From Megascapheus bottae (lineage: Eukaryota; Chordata; Mammalia; Rodentia; Geomyidae), in contig JANJXV010000013.1 in assembly GCA_024803745.1 (NCBI GenBank), positions 11,888,501-11,952,500 of the forward strand: a stretch of DNA of 64,000 nucleotides, written 5' to 3'. This document shows, one piece after another, positions 1 to 11,215 of the stretch. Each line of letters opens with the position of its first letter. Within the stretch, counting starts at the first letter, position 1. Made by a program: the position numbers and the translations under genes. The notes under the pieces are model-generated. The model ran no database searches. It was not told the origin of the DNA and was given only the letters and a program-made list of their open reading frames with translations.

Positions 1-560
1 CCGCTCCGAGAGCCACGAGCAGACGCTCATGATTGTGTCCCAGACCCAGGCGGAAGAGGGAGGCCCGGCGGCGGCGGGAAAGGCGTCGGGGGGAGATGAG
101 CGCGACACCCGCAGGAAGGCCGGGCCCGCCTGGATGGTGCATCGCACCGAAGGCCACGAGCAGACGCCGGCGCCTGCAGCCCAGAGCCAGGCGGAAGAGG
201 GAGGCCCGGCGGCGGCGGGGAAAGCATCGGGGGGAGATGAGCGCGACACCCGCAGGAAGGCCGGGCCCGCCTGGATGGTGCATCGCACCGAAGGCCACGA
301 GCAGACGCCCATGTCCGCCGCCCAGTCCCAGGCGGAAGAGGGAGGCCCGGCGGCGGGAAAGGCTTCGGGGGGAGATGAGCGCGACACCCGCAGGAGGGCC
401 GGGCCCGCCTGGACGGCGCGCCGTTCGGAAGGCCAGGAGCAGACGCCGCTGCCCTCCTCCATCCAGTCCCAGGCCGCGGGCCCAGATGGTAGCAAGGGAC
501 GCGCCATGGCAGATGCTCTGAACCGGCAAATCCGCGAGGAGGTGACTAGTGCGGTGAGCA
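1..560. other. CpG-rich segment (edge of a CpG island)
   Basis: Base composition is strongly GC-rich with many CpG dinucleotides and falls sharply after the exon 1 donor. This fits the downstream edge of a promoter/first-exon CpG island whose start is outside the window. Confidence 0.75.
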
Positions 561-570
561 GCTCCTACAG
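1..570 (+). CDS. MAP6: MAP6 exon 1, 3' part (Mc modules)
   Basis: This is the 3' part of exon 1 of MAP6/STOP, a protein that binds and stabilises neuronal microtubules against cold and has also been reported inside the microtubule lumen. The frame opens at base 2 and stays open for 189 codons. It encodes the tail of one Mc module, three full 47-residue Mc modules (core GDERDTRRKAGPAW), then a conserved linker (ADALNRQIREEV, SSSYR) that starts the Mn3-type module. The exon ends in AG at 569-570 before a strong donor (CAG|GTGAGA); the AG joins the first G of exon 2 to make Arg, so intron 1 is phase 2. The N-terminus (palmitoylation cysteines, Mn1 and Mn2 in the known family) lies upstream of the window. 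The ATG at 29 lies inside a module and is not a start codon. Gene identity is certain to me; module number is a minimum. Confidence 0.96.
2..472 (+). repeat. MAP6: Mc module tandem array in MAP6 exon 1
   Basis: There are three full coding units of exactly 141 bp (47 aa) at 50-190, 191-331 and 332-472, preceded by the last 16 residues of another unit. Units 1 and 2 differ at only a few bases outside the hinge (positions about 170-190 and 311-331). Unit 3 has lost one Ala in its GGPAAG stretch and gained one residue in its PSSIQSQ tail. Mc modules give cold-stable microtubule binding and overlap calmodulin-binding sites in known MAP6 proteins. Confidence 0.95.
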
Positions 571-1243
571 GTGAGACTCACCCTACCCTCTGCAGAGGAC
601 TGCTCGGGGTCCTTCTCCCCTCCCCAGGCCTGGCATGCAGCCTTCTCTTGCCTACCAGACCACACCCTGCCCTAACCACATTCCAGGCTCTCTGCCTGGC
701 CTGTGGGAAAGCTGTTGTTATTATCCACCCTAGCCTTCCTTCTGGCTCGCCCCCCCCCCCTTACCATTCTAGCCACCTTCACCGCTCCAGATCCCTGCTG
801 TCCAACAGAGACCCTGTCTGTGCCTCCAAAGATGACCTGTCATTCCCTCTCCCACCCAGCCCTTCTGCTACCTTAGCCTGCCCCTGCCCCTAGCCGGTTC
901 CACTGTCAGCTCTAAGTCTAACCGCAGTGTCCTCATCCTAGGAAAATCCCTTCGAAGGGATCTCTCCCTCCCCTCCATAGCCCACTTCCCTCGGCCCTCT
1001 ATTCTTCCATATTCAGGCACCACGCCCTTTTATAGATTGCCCACGGGATCCTTCCTCCTCTGTCACTCCTACTGCTTTGAAACCATCTCCTCCACTGTGA
1101 CACACAGGCAGGTTTACTAACTTTTATGGGTCTCTGTTTCTTTTTATTTCTAAAATTTAATTGATAATCGATATCTCTTAAGATTTTTCACTCATTATGG
1201 ATATTAGGTCAATTAATTCACATGTGTGTTTATGTGTATACTT
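571..1243. other. Intron 1 start, no repeat recognised
   Basis: Pyrimidine-rich intronic DNA after the donor. No exon, motif cluster or repeat stands out. A 66-aa minus-strand frame and an 81-aa plus-strand frame here look random. Confidence 0.6.
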
Positions 1244-1466
1244 GTGCTGGTCCTGGGGCTTGAACTCACAGCCTAGGTGCTGTCCCTGAACTTTTTTGCT
1301 CAAGGCTAGTGCTCTACCCACTTGAGCCATAGCACCACTTCCAGCTTTCTGGTAATTAACTGGAAATAAGAGTCTCATGGACTTTCCTGCCCAAGCTGAC
1401 TAGCAGACCTTAGATCTCAGCCTCCTGAGTAGTTAGGATTACAGGTGTGAGCCACTGGCACCCAGC
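1244..1466 (-). mobile_element. SINE-A
   Basis: Reads on + as CTGGGGCTTGAACTCA to GATTACAGGTGTGAGCC. Full length, preceded by a short GT stretch from its 3' tail. Confidence 0.85.
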
Positions 1467-1494
1467 TTAATTCATATTCATTTAAATACCTATT

Positions 1495-1570
1495 TCTATT
1501 TAAATATTTACTGTGATGCTAAGCACTGTGCTAGGCATAGTGAGGATTGAGGGAGATGATACAAGAGGCC
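1495..1570. mobile_element. MIR/L2-like relic
   Basis: Contains AAGCACTGTGCTAGGCATAG, the typical core of old MIR/L2-type sequence. The flanks to 2293 show nothing else. Confidence 0.5.
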
Positions 1571-2290
1571 TCTCCACGCCCAGCACACAGTGGTAATTGG
1601 TTTTGTTTCCATTCCGACCTTCATCATACACCTCTACATCATTTCCATACATTTCCACTTCTAGATGCCTCCAGCCTTCCCTTCTAATTGAGGCATCTCC
1701 TTTCCCTCTCTACATCCCTCATGTTCTCCAAATGTATTTCTTATTCTCTCACCACCAAGAATTCCCTCTTTAGCACATTCACATTCCTTGTACATGAATG
1801 CTTTCACACACAACCCTCCCTGCCTCCAATATCTAGAATTTTCCCTGTGCTGCAGCCTCAGTCCTCAGTCTTTTTTTCTTGCTCTTCATCTATTCACTAT
1901 ATATTTCTGGATGCTCAGCTTCCAGTCCTGCCCTATTGTTTCAACTAGCAGTTAGCCAACAGATTCCAGTTGACGCTGAATATGTAACTCTGGGTTTGGA
2001 GGTCTCTGAAGAAGCAGATGTACACAATGAATAATCGAACTAGATGTGTTCCAAATGTGGATTATGGGGTCCTTCATCACTGCCACAGCCAACTATGCCT
2101 TCTTCCTGCAGGAGGGTGCTGTGGGGAGGACTGCAGAGTTAGGGTATGCTGCCAAGTCCCTGTATGCAGCTTTCTGTCAGACTGATGTCCTTCAACAAAC
2201 AGGAGACACACTCCCTCTCATGTTGCAGAAAAGACAAGGTCCACACAAACAGCTTCCCTTACAAAACCTGAGCCCCCTTACTGCCTTAGA

Positions 2291-2293
<3 letters not shown>

Positions 2294-2328
<35 letters not shown>

Positions 2329-2371
2329 CATACACACACACACACATACACACACACACACACTCACCTTC
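2294..2371. repeat. (CA)n microsatellite
   Basis: Imperfect CA repeat with TACA interruptions. It produces long Thr-His and Cys-Val reading frames that are not genes. Confidence 0.97.
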
Positions 2372-2850
2372 TTTCACTTTCTTTCAAAGCTCTAGGTGAG
2401 AAAGGACACATCTTTTCCTTAGATAGTCCAGGGAGTAGAATGTTAAAACTATTTTTTAATGCTGTAACTAAGAGAGGATCAAAAGAGAAGAAAGGAAGCA
2501 AACAAGCAAGGGCGTAAGAAATTGAATACCAGATGTAATTTTCTGGTCTTCTTCATGGCTCTCTTGTGTACATTCCCTGTGAAGTCCAAGGCTAGCCACA
2601 CATGACAGATTCCCGGCCCAGCTACTTCATCTTCCTACTTCCCCTCTAACATCCAGTGGCAAGGGAACCTTATCACTGTGCAGGCAGGAGCTCCTGTCCC
2701 CACTTTCATACAGCCAGTGCCAACCCAAGGTTCTAAAACTTGAGTGACCCTTTCTGTTCATGTTTTCATACTGGCAGAGGACTTGCTTTGTTCATGGATG
2801 ATGGAATGACTGCACATGTCAGACACAACTCACCTCAAATTTTGGGTTGC

Positions 2851-2913
2851 AGAGTGACACAGGAAAAGGTTTTGTAAATCAAATTATCATTGAAATGGAG
2901 CCTTACTTTGTTT
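2851..2913 (+). repeat. Inverted repeat, left arm
   Basis: Pairs with 3682-3744 on the opposite strand: 54 of 63 positions match by my count. The shared core includes TAAATCAAATTATC and GGAGCCTTA. Confidence 0.8.
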
Positions 2914-3154
2914 ACATCATGATAACTGAGTACTTTCATAGGTGTTTAGTTGTTATTTATTTTAACAAATTTTATGTAGTTTTTTTCTCTTGAAACAAAG
3001 CCTAACTCCGAAGTAAGCAGGTCATGCGCCACAGTTCTAATTACACACATGCTTGAAAGGGCTGGGACAGGGGAGGGAAACGAGATTCTTTAACAGTTGG
3101 GATGAATGAATGTTTGTCAGCAGTCTCCCAACCTATTAAACAATTAAACATGTC

Positions 3155-3260
3155 ACCTTTTTTATTGTTACTTTTAAGTAGTGGTATAAAGAGGTTACAA
3201 TTCCATCATGTTAGATTATGAGTAAATGCTTTTGTCACAGTGTCACCCCTTTCTTAATTT
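3155..3260 (-). mobile_element. LINE-tail repeat (family C)
   Basis: Reads TTTATTGTTAC, then AAAGAGGTTACAATT and TTTGTCACAGTGTCACC, matching the copies near 10450, 19400, 33160 and (opposite strand) 58556. Probably a truncated L1 3' end. Confidence 0.6.
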
Positions 3261-3681
3261 CACAGTTTTTCTAATTCAGGTCTTCTGTAAAACATAATTA
3301 CACAGATTATTTGAGTAATATCAGTTCCATTTTGCTGTATAATGAGAAGAGTTTTAAATCATTAAGAGAATGAGTGTTGCTAAGAGACATAAATTTCTTT
3401 AATGAACACTTTGTATGCATGACAAATTTGATATAAATTTAACATTTTTTTGTTCCAAAAGAAAAATTTACCAATAATTAGAAAGTGCACTTTGGATGAA
3501 AGTGCACTTGGATATGGAGAATATCAATATGTTAAATACACAGCAGCGAAAAAAATTACTCAAAAACTGTAGGGTTATTTGTTCATTTATTTTCAGACAC
3601 CTTTCCTTACTGTGATTCGGGGTACGTCTTGAATTTAAGTGTGCCCCATCACCATCATAGATGGGCCTTAAATTACCATAG

Positions 3682-3744
3682 AAACCAAATAAGGCTCCAT
3701 CTCAAAGATAATTTGATTTACCAAGCCTTTTCTTCTGTCACCCT
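3682..3744 (-). repeat. Inverted repeat, right arm
   Basis: Reverse complement of 2851-2913 (core TAAGGCTCCAT and GATAATTTGATTTA). The similarity stops on both sides, so the arms are discrete. Confidence 0.8.
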
Positions 3745-4844
3745 ACATAAATCATGGCACGTTTACAGAATGGTGACTGGTTCCTCCCATGGGCTTTGCA
3801 AGTGACATCCATCACATGGTATCAATATGAACAGTTTGCTTGAATAGGGAAAAGGCACATCCATCAGCACAGTGAATACTTGTATAATGTAAAACAGATG
3901 TTCATTTAGAACCCTATATATATGTACATATACACTGAAACATGGTCAGTAAATAATGTTGAATATTCTTAGGCACCATGGTAATTTCCTTATGAAACAG
4001 TACATCTTAATCCATCTGTATTAGCCTGGAATTTTTTCATTCAAGTGGTATCTGAGGTGTTTTTGGAATTATTCACAGTCATGAGGTTTATTAATTCTTA
4101 ATATACTTATTTTACATGGATGATATTATAAAATTGAGAAGCATGTCTTTATTACCATTTCTAATGTTAAGGATGAATTTCACTGGGAGACCATTTGTGA
4201 TTTTAGAACTGGCATTCTCAATTAGAAAATAGATGAGTCCTAAGAAGGAGATTAAAATTCCCTTCCAGTCAAACCCATTGCCCTGGCCATCAGTTAATAG
4301 GGATAGATGGGGTAGCAGGTGCTCCCTATAGAAATGCTAATGAGAAACTTCTCTTAGAAAATATCAGCTGAGGCACTAGGAGGTAGAATTAATAAACCAG
4401 AGGCAAAATACTTGAAAAAATGAGAGCAATAACAAGGAAGTCAGAAAGAAAAAGAGCCTTTGATGTCTGCCCTTCAGCCTTGCATGAAGGTTACAGAACA
4501 GTCCATTTGACTTAGTTTCTGTGACGGGAAACTGCCCCATGCTCCAACTGCTCATTTTCCTAATTTCCTTTTGCCTAAATCCCAGCAGTCCCTCAAGGCT
4601 GATCTCTGATGTCAGATCTTCAGTGATACCTTCCTAGGTCCTGCCATTTAGATTTTTTTTTCTATTCTCACTTCTCTATCTGAGATCTGATCATAGTCTG
4701 CTCCTCAAATACTTTTGCCCGTATCATTCCCCCATCCATGAGTATTGAAGGAAAAGAGCTGTGTGTGTATCTTGGTGTTGTTTCAGATTGGTTAATCCAA
4801 TGGAATTTTGGTGAAATTTTTATTCACTGCCATATCTATGTTTT

Positions 4845-5285
4845 TTGGTAGTACTGAGGTTTGAACTCCAGGCCTTGTGTTTACTAGTCCCTCTACTGCT
4901 AAGCCATACCTCTAGGCTCCAGCCTTTCTTTCCTCTCGAGTCTCACTTTTTGCCCAGGACTGTGCCTAGACCACCATGCTCCTATTTTACGATTCCCTGA
5001 CATAGCTGATGACAGGTGTACATCATTACATTTCTTCCATTGAGATGGAACTTTGTTTTTGTTTTTTTTTTTTTTTTGGCCAGGCCAGCCTAAAACTATG
5101 ATCCTCCTGATCTCCCCTTTTATGTAGCTGTGATGACAGCTGAATACTAGTGTGTCCAGCTCTTGGTTAAGAAAGGGTCTCCTGAACAGTTTCCCCTGGC
5201 TGGCTTTGAACAGCCTTCCTTAGATGTCAGCCTAAGATTACAGACATGTAGTTAGAATTACATATATGAGACACTACACCCAGCT
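4845..5285 (-). mobile_element. Cluster of old B1/ID-type SINEs
   Basis: GTACTGAGGTTTGAACTC starts an ID-like segment. B1-like pieces (AGGCCAGCCTAAAACTATGA and GGCTGGCTTTGAACAG) follow. More diverged than the SINE-A/B copies. Confidence 0.6.
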
Positions 5286-5737
5286 ATTCACTCCATATTG
5301 AGTCATTTCTTTCTATTTCATTTAGTTAAATTTACCTCAGAAAATGACCGCCTGCTGTATATACCAGCCAGGTTGCCAGAAGCACCAAATGTTTTACAAT
5401 CCAATATAAGGAAGTCATGTCTTCTTTATTTGGAATAAGGTTGAATTCTCATACATTAGGAGAAGGGCAGCAGGTCCTCCAGATCTGGCTGCAATTCTAT
5501 CTGCATAGAGGACAGAGGACGCCTCATCCTTGCTGCATTGATTCTTAACTCTTATGTCTTTGATCTTGTTTTCAGGATTAGTATTATTGAAGCTAATTTT
5601 GTTTCTTAGTGTTTTCAAAGAGTGGTTTTATTTTGATTATCCCTTTTAGTATGGCTTATTTTCCTTCCTACTTGCCTGCCTGCCTTTCTTTTTAAATTCC
5701 TTTACTACATCTATACGGAGGGAGGCATAGGGCAGTT
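5286..5737. other. Intronic, nothing recognised
   Basis: No repeat or exon recognised apart from a short CCTGCCTGCCTG run near 5675. Confidence 0.5.
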
Positions 5738-5929
5738 TACCTTCTCCCTAAGTTTTTGTGCTCACACTGGCATTCTACCACTTAAGCCACAGCTTCACTT
5801 TGGGCTTTTTGATGGTTTATGGGAGATCAGGGCTACAGAGACCTTATTGACTAGGCTGGCTTCAACGTATTCATCATATCTCAGCCCCTGAGTAACAAGA
5901 CTGATAGGCGTGAACCACTGTCACCCAGT
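5738..5929 (-). mobile_element. SINE-A, old copy
   Basis: TTCTACCACTTAAGCCACAG and GGCGTGAACCACTGTCACCC mark R and B1-like ends. Confidence 0.75.
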
Positions 5930-6555
5930 TCCAGTGATTTTTATAGTAGCACTGCAAAACTGTTATTTCCTATTAGCACTTTGGACCCATAAAGCATCTT
6001 CTCTGCCCTTAGGTTTTGAGACCATGGAAAGCACACACTTTGTCTACATTGTCTACATTGTTTATTTTCCATACTTGGCATTTCCTTCAGGTTCTATTAG
6101 CATGTACTGTTTCAGCTCAGACTCCATCCAGGAAATGTTTGTTCGTGTCTTAACTCCCACACGTCAGATCTTGAACTAAGTCCTGGGGTGATCAAGCTGT
6201 CCTTGTTCTCAAGAGCTTTGTTTACTGTGCAGAAAAGAAATGTATTGAGAAGTTGTAGGTTTCACTATAAAAAAAAATCTGTGCAAGTCCAATATGAAAC
6301 AGAGGAGAGAGGAGTTAAGTCCACCAGATCGGAGGGCTATCTGGATATGTTTTGTAGAGAATGTGACTAGTGAGCTGGATGCGACTTGAAGGGTGAGCAG
6401 ACCCCAAGGTGGGAAGGAATAGATTGGAGTAGAACTTATTGCTGAATAATAACCAATTCTGTGCCCACAGAACTTAAAAGTACCATTACATGAGGATGGT
6501 ATAGTGAAGAGGAACAGAGGGTACAGGCTGTGCTCATCTCCTTTATTTACTTATT
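5930..6555. other. Intronic, nothing recognised
   Basis: Two small open frames (89 and 60 codons) have no recognisable motif and are likely chance. Confidence 0.5.
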
Positions 6556-6794
6556 TGTTGTGCTGGTACTGGGGCTTGAATTCAGGGCCAGGCTGCTGTC
6601 GCTTAGCTTTTTCACTTAAGGCTGGTGCTCTACCACTTCATCCACAGCCCCACATCTAGCTTTGTTTTTTTGGTGGTTAATTGAAGGTAAAATTCTCACA
6701 TCCTTTCCTGCCTGGGCTGGATTTGAATTGTAGTCCTCAGATCTCAGGCTCCTTGAGTAGCTAAGATTGTAGGTATGAGGCACTGGTGCTCAGC
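6556..6794 (-). mobile_element. SINE-A
   Basis: GTACTGGGGCTTGAATTCAG to GGCACTGGTGCTCAGC; full length. Confidence 0.85.
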
Positions 6795-7149
6795 TTCCTT
6801 TGTTATCTGGTAAGAAAAGGGGAAAATCAGGATCAAGTTTTGAAGTTTTAAGAAAGGTGGTTTGCCAGAAGTGGGAAGGATGGATTGGAGGGATTAGGCT
6901 GGCTCCAGGAAAGAAGCTATATAGGTGAGAAATGACAGAGACTTTCAACAAGGGAAGAATGCAAATGGGCACTGATGACACAGAACGAAATGATGAGTCA
7001 CTAACGGAAAATAGGAAGAAGAGAGGGAGAGGAGTCTAGATCATTTCCCAAGTCTCATGCTCTAGATGTCTGGGTAACAACAGAATCACTCACTGAACTC
7101 TTTAGACAAGTTGAATTTGAGGTATCTTAGAAGGTTTGCGTGGTGATGC

Positions 7150-7395
7150 TCAGTACAAAAGGAAAATGAGAACACCCTCCTGGTAAGGGCATAAATTGGG
7201 ACCATCATGTTATAAAACTCTTTAACATATGTGATCGTTTATCCTTTGACCCAACAACTCAAATTTTGAGCACATACCTAATAAGTAAGTGTTGGCTGTT
7301 TTGTGAAAGAATACTTATAGCAGTATTATTAGTGATAGCTAGAAAACTAAATAGCACAAAGTTTTATCAATAACACAATTAGACAGAACATATCA
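7150..7395 (+). mobile_element. L1 LINE fragment
   Basis: CTTTGACCCAACAACTC, then ATACTTATAGCAGTATTATT, follows the 3' ORF2 region of L1 in order. Degraded; no open frame. The DNA between 6795 and 7150 shows nothing recognised. Confidence 0.7.
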
Positions 7396-7488
7396 GTGTC
7401 TGGTAGCAAAATGACACCTTAAAGTTTTTAGCCTCCTAATCCCTGGAACCTGTGAGTGTGTGTACATGTGTGCACATTCTGGGGCTTG

Positions 7489-7491
<3 letters not shown>

Positions 7492-7541
<50 letters not shown>
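7492..7541. repeat. (GT)n microsatellite
   Basis: Pure GT run that abuts the 3' tail of the next SINE. Confidence 0.97.
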
Positions 7542-7545
<4 letters not shown>

Positions 7546-7761
7546 GGGGCTTGAACTCAAATCTTGGGAGCTGTCCCTTTGTTTTTTGCTCAAGGCTGAC
7601 GCTCTACCACTTGAGTCACAGCTACACTCTGGCTTTTTGCTAGCTAGTTAGAATTAAGAGTCTCACAGACTTTCTTGCTCAGGCTGGCTTTGAGTTACAA
7701 TTCTCAGATCTCAACCTCCTGAGTAGTTAAGATTACAGACATGAGCTACCAATGTCTGGCT
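7542..7761 (-). mobile_element. SINE-A
   Basis: TACTGGGGCTTGAACTCAAA to GAGCTACCAATGTCTGGC. Its 3' tail is the (CA)n run at 7492-7541. Confidence 0.88.
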
Positions 7762-8387
7762 CTGTGAATATATTTCTATTATCTTATATAGCAAAGGAGA
7801 TTTTGGAGAGTTCATTAAGTTAAGAGTCTTTGGATGGAGAGAACAGCCTGGATTTGATCATCCAAAAGTAATCACAAGAGTCCTTGTAAGTGAAATGGGA
7901 AGACAGGTGTTGATGTTAACAGTAGTGGTATCTGAGTCCTGGCGGGCCATGGCTGGCTTTGAGGATGGATGGTGATGGAAAAAGTAAGAAAATGGACTCT
8001 TCTGAAGTTCACAGTGAGCCCATTTTGAACTTCTGGACAGCAGAGCTGTGAATAAGAAATTTGTGTCATCTTAAGCCATGCAGTAGCCATTCGTTATAAT
8101 AGCTTAAAGGAGACTGATACACAGGACTCCTCAATCCGAGCATCACAGGCGTGTTAATTATAGACCATTACATTTCTGATTGTGAGGGCTGCTTGTGCAC
8201 TGGAGGGAGTTTAGCTGCATTCCTGGCCTCTAGCCCCTCCATGTTAATAGTATTTTTTTTTACCTTTTCCTGCTCTGAGTTATGACATAAGAAATGTCTC
8301 CAGACATTGCCCAAACTCCACTGGGGAAGACAAATGTCTTTCTAGTTGTAAGCCACTGTTACATAGCATTGAAAAAGAAAAGGCAAT
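7762..8387. other. Intronic, nothing recognised
   Basis: No exon, repeat or motif cluster recognised. Confidence 0.5.
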
Positions 8388-8617
8388 AGCCAGGCACAGG
8401 TGGCTCATGCCTGTAATTTTATCTACTCAGAGGTTGATATCTGAGGATCTAGGTTCAAAGCTATCCTAGGCAGCTTTATTTACATTTTACCAGCAAAAAG
8501 TTATATGATATGTTTCAAGTGGTAGAGTGTCAACCATGAGCAAAAAAAAAAAAAAAGATTAGTGAGAACTCAAGGCCCTAAATTCAATCCCCATTGCTGG
8601 CACACACACATACACAA
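8388..8617 (+). mobile_element. SINE-A
   Basis: GCCAGGCACAGGTGGCTCAT to CATTGCTGGCACACACAC. Short CA tail. Confidence 0.85.
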
Positions 8618-9607
8618 ACAGAAGGGGTGGGATTATTGTGATCCTCAATAATATGAATAGGTCACAGCCTTGAGTATTGACACACTTTATTCCGTTTATA
8701 TGAAGTTCAAAACAAGGCAACAGTAATTGACAGTGGTAGTAGAGTAGTGGAGTGGGTAGTTGTCTGAGAAACATAAAGAGCCTTCCAAGGTACTGAGGAT
8801 GTTCTGTATCTTGACATAAATAGTTTCATTATGTCTAAACATGCCAACAATTAAGACATGTGACTTTAGGTATTGTTATACCCCTAAAATAAAATAAACT
8901 CAAAATAAAAACCAACTAAATGGAGATATAGCTTGATGCTCAGGAGAAAGGGCAGAACAGAAAGATCTGGACAATCTCAACCTATTGGTGAGAACTGAAC
9001 CTGTATATGTGAGAGAAGCTGAGCTCGGAGACATCCAGGGAGGGAGCCAGGCAACCTCAGTAAAAATAGGTATGGCTTCTATGCTTACCTCCCCCATCTG
9101 TCTCCCAGCTCTTCTCCCATTGGCCCTGTGTAACACCTCCATGGATTAATTAATGACATTCCTCATTGTCCCATTCTCATTCTAGTACAGTCCACCATCA
9201 ATATGTAATTGCTTTCAGATGAATGAAAAGGCTTTTGCTGGACTAAACCTGGTGTAACTTCTTTTGGTGGGAAAATTATGCCCAGACCTCAAGCCACAAA
9301 ACCCATAAGTCTCCTGGAAGTACTGCCTCCACCACTCTGCTACTCTCTTGTGGTCACTGTGCTTTTCCTATGGTGACTTCAGAGGGTTAGCCCACATTAT
9401 GACATATCCTAGAGTGCATCTTTCCAGCCTCTTGGCCTTCAAGGATTGCTTACGCTGAAGCCACGGGAATTAAGAGAAGGCGAGCATTGTCAAGATGAAA
9501 AAAAAAGTTAGAACAGACACATACTTGAGTTTCAACTTCATTTTTTTCAGTGCTTACTCTGTGCCAGCAGCCTTAACATCTTGTTATTATTTGTTGCTAT
9601 CATTGTT
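8618..9607. other. Intronic, nothing certain
   Basis: Only a weak MIR-like phrase (GTGCTTACTCTGTGCCAG, about 9550). Otherwise unassigned. Confidence 0.5.
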
Positions 9608-9838
9608 TTGTTTTAGAAATGGGACTTGAACTCAGGGCCTTGTGCTCTCCCTTAGCCTTTTCCAGTCAAGGCACAAAAAGTGCTCTACCACTTGAGTCAT
9701 ACCTCCAGTTCTAGCTTTTTGATGATTAATCAGAGGGCAGAATCTCATGGGTTTGTCTGTCTTTCAGCCACAATCTCAGATCACGCACAGCCTCTAGAGT
9801 AGGTAGTATTACAGGCATGAACCACCAGCCTCCGGCCG
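9608..9838 (-). mobile_element. SINE-A, diverged
   Basis: GGGACTTGAACTCAGGGCCT to GGCATGAACCACCAGCCTCC. Confidence 0.8.
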
Positions 9839-9879
9839 TCATATCTTTTAAGTTTAGATTTCTTAATGACCTGTGAAGG

Positions 9880-9985
9880 TCAGAATCTTCATCTTTACAG
9901 ATGAGCAGAATTAGGGAAGGGTGGAAATGGAGATCACACAGCTAGTCAGTGGCTGAACTGGCTCACCAGTCTGGTTCTCCTCATT
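9880..9985 (+). mobile_element. MIR-like relic
   Basis: TTTACAGATGAGCAGAATTA then CACACAGCTAGTCAGTGGC, the conserved MIR order. 9986-10427 shows nothing else. Confidence 0.7.
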
Positions 9986-10427
9986 CCTGTGTCTGACTGA
10001 AGCAGACCCTTCTCTGTGTCCCTATCCCCCACATTTCCACACACCATTCTCGGGAGGACTGGGCCTTTATACTGTCTCTCTGGTTCCCTATCCTAAGGCC
10101 ATGTCACCCTCCTCCACCCACCTTGTTTTTGCAGAGGGGTTGTTGGATAGTCTTCAGCACTTCTTGTCCCAAACCCTCGCTGGATCCCCTTCCTCCAGGA
10201 AAAGGCTCAGAGGTGTTGATCTACAGTCAAAGTCTTCCAGGATCTGACCTATCTTATGTTTCTAGCCTTTGTATTTCTGGCTCCCTGCATACCCCTGAGC
10301 CTGGGAGTTCTTGGCCTTGGCTGCACATTTAAATTATAGAGACTGCAGCAAGTTCTCTGGCCAAATCTCAGCCTAACCTGGGCTCTCATGTGCCCCACAT
10401 GTAACTAGTGCAGGATTTTGTGCACAT

Positions 10428-11215
10428 TTTTAAAAAATTGATATTATAGAGTTGATATACAGAAGATTATAGTTACATGAATCAGGCAATCAGTAATGAG
10501 TGCAATTCTTCTTCTTCTTCTTTTTTTTTTTCCTGCCAGTCCTGGGCTTGAGCTCGAGGCCTGAGCACTGTCCTTGGACTTTTTCAAGACTAGAGCTCTA
10601 CCACTTGGGCGACAGCACCACTTCTGGCTTTTTCTATGTATGTGGTACCGAGGAGTGGAACCCGGGTCTTTGTGCATGCTAGGCAAGCACTCTACCACTA
10701 GGCCAAACTCCCGGCCAAGTGCAATTCTTTTTGAACCACATCTCCTCTTCTGTTTCTCTCTCCCAGTTTTTTCCTCCCACCCCTACTCACAAGATATCCA
10801 GTTTATCTCCAATGTAGTGTCTAGTGAGTGTCACTGTTGTATTTGCTCTCACCCTTGTTCTACTTTCTATGTGTCCGTTCCCACCGTCCCAAATACAAGC
10901 AAAGATACAAGGCAAAAGGAAAAGAAAACAAAAGCAGCAACAATGACATGTAAAAAATACCTTTTGTTTCTTTTCCTTGGGGTTTAATTTCATAGAATAT
11001 TATTTTATATCATCATCTGCACATAGCTATTGAACCTTCTCCCACCACTCCTTGTGCATACCTCCTTTGGTCTCAGTATGTGAATGACTAGATTCCTATA
11101 TTATTTATCATGTCTCAGTGTATATTGCGCATAATTTTTGTTCCTTCCCTGCTCCCATCCTCTAAATCCTTCCTATCCTTCAAAGGCTTTTAGTCCATTG
11201 TGAAAGAGGCTTATA
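10428..11215 (-). mobile_element. L1 3' end (family C), longest copy
   Basis: Shares TACAGAAGATTATAGTTACA with the short family C copies and continues to about 11215. Interrupted by a SINE-B. The right boundary is a guess. Confidence 0.5.
10511..10717 (-). mobile_element. SINE-B with target-site duplication
   Basis: Reads poly-T, CCAGTCCTGGGCTTGAGCTC to CTAGGCCAAACTCCCGGCC. Flanked by GTGCAATTCTT at 10500-10510 and 10719-10729. Inserted into the family C repeat. Confidence 0.93.

Larger units (their letters stand above)
2372..4844. other. SINE-free intronic stretch
   Basis: About 2.5 kb without SINE-A or SINE-B. It holds an inverted repeat (arms 2851-2913 and 3682-3744), one LINE-tail copy (3155-3260), a doubled GAAAGTGCACTT motif (3480-3512) and an L2-like pyrimidine-rich segment (about 4515-4790). 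No exon is visible. Confidence 0.6.

Noticed and set aside
27..227. Antisense frame over exon 1 (Pro-rich)
   Set aside because: Composition artefact of the reverse strand of the Mc modules.
33..521. 162-codon Arg/Pro-rich open frame overlapping exon 1
   Set aside because: A shadow frame of the GC-rich Mc repeats; the MAP6 frame is the one that splices in register.
2192..2399. His/Thr- and Cys/Val-repeat frames
   Set aside because: CA/GT microsatellite translations; the same holds at 7393, 12397, 14684, 18724, 20595 and 36568.
10500..10987. Recurrent peptide LGLSSGPEHCPWTFSRLELYHL-type frames (also at 12145, 27057, 29802, 37364)
   Set aside because: Translations of the SINE-B minus strand, not a gene family.
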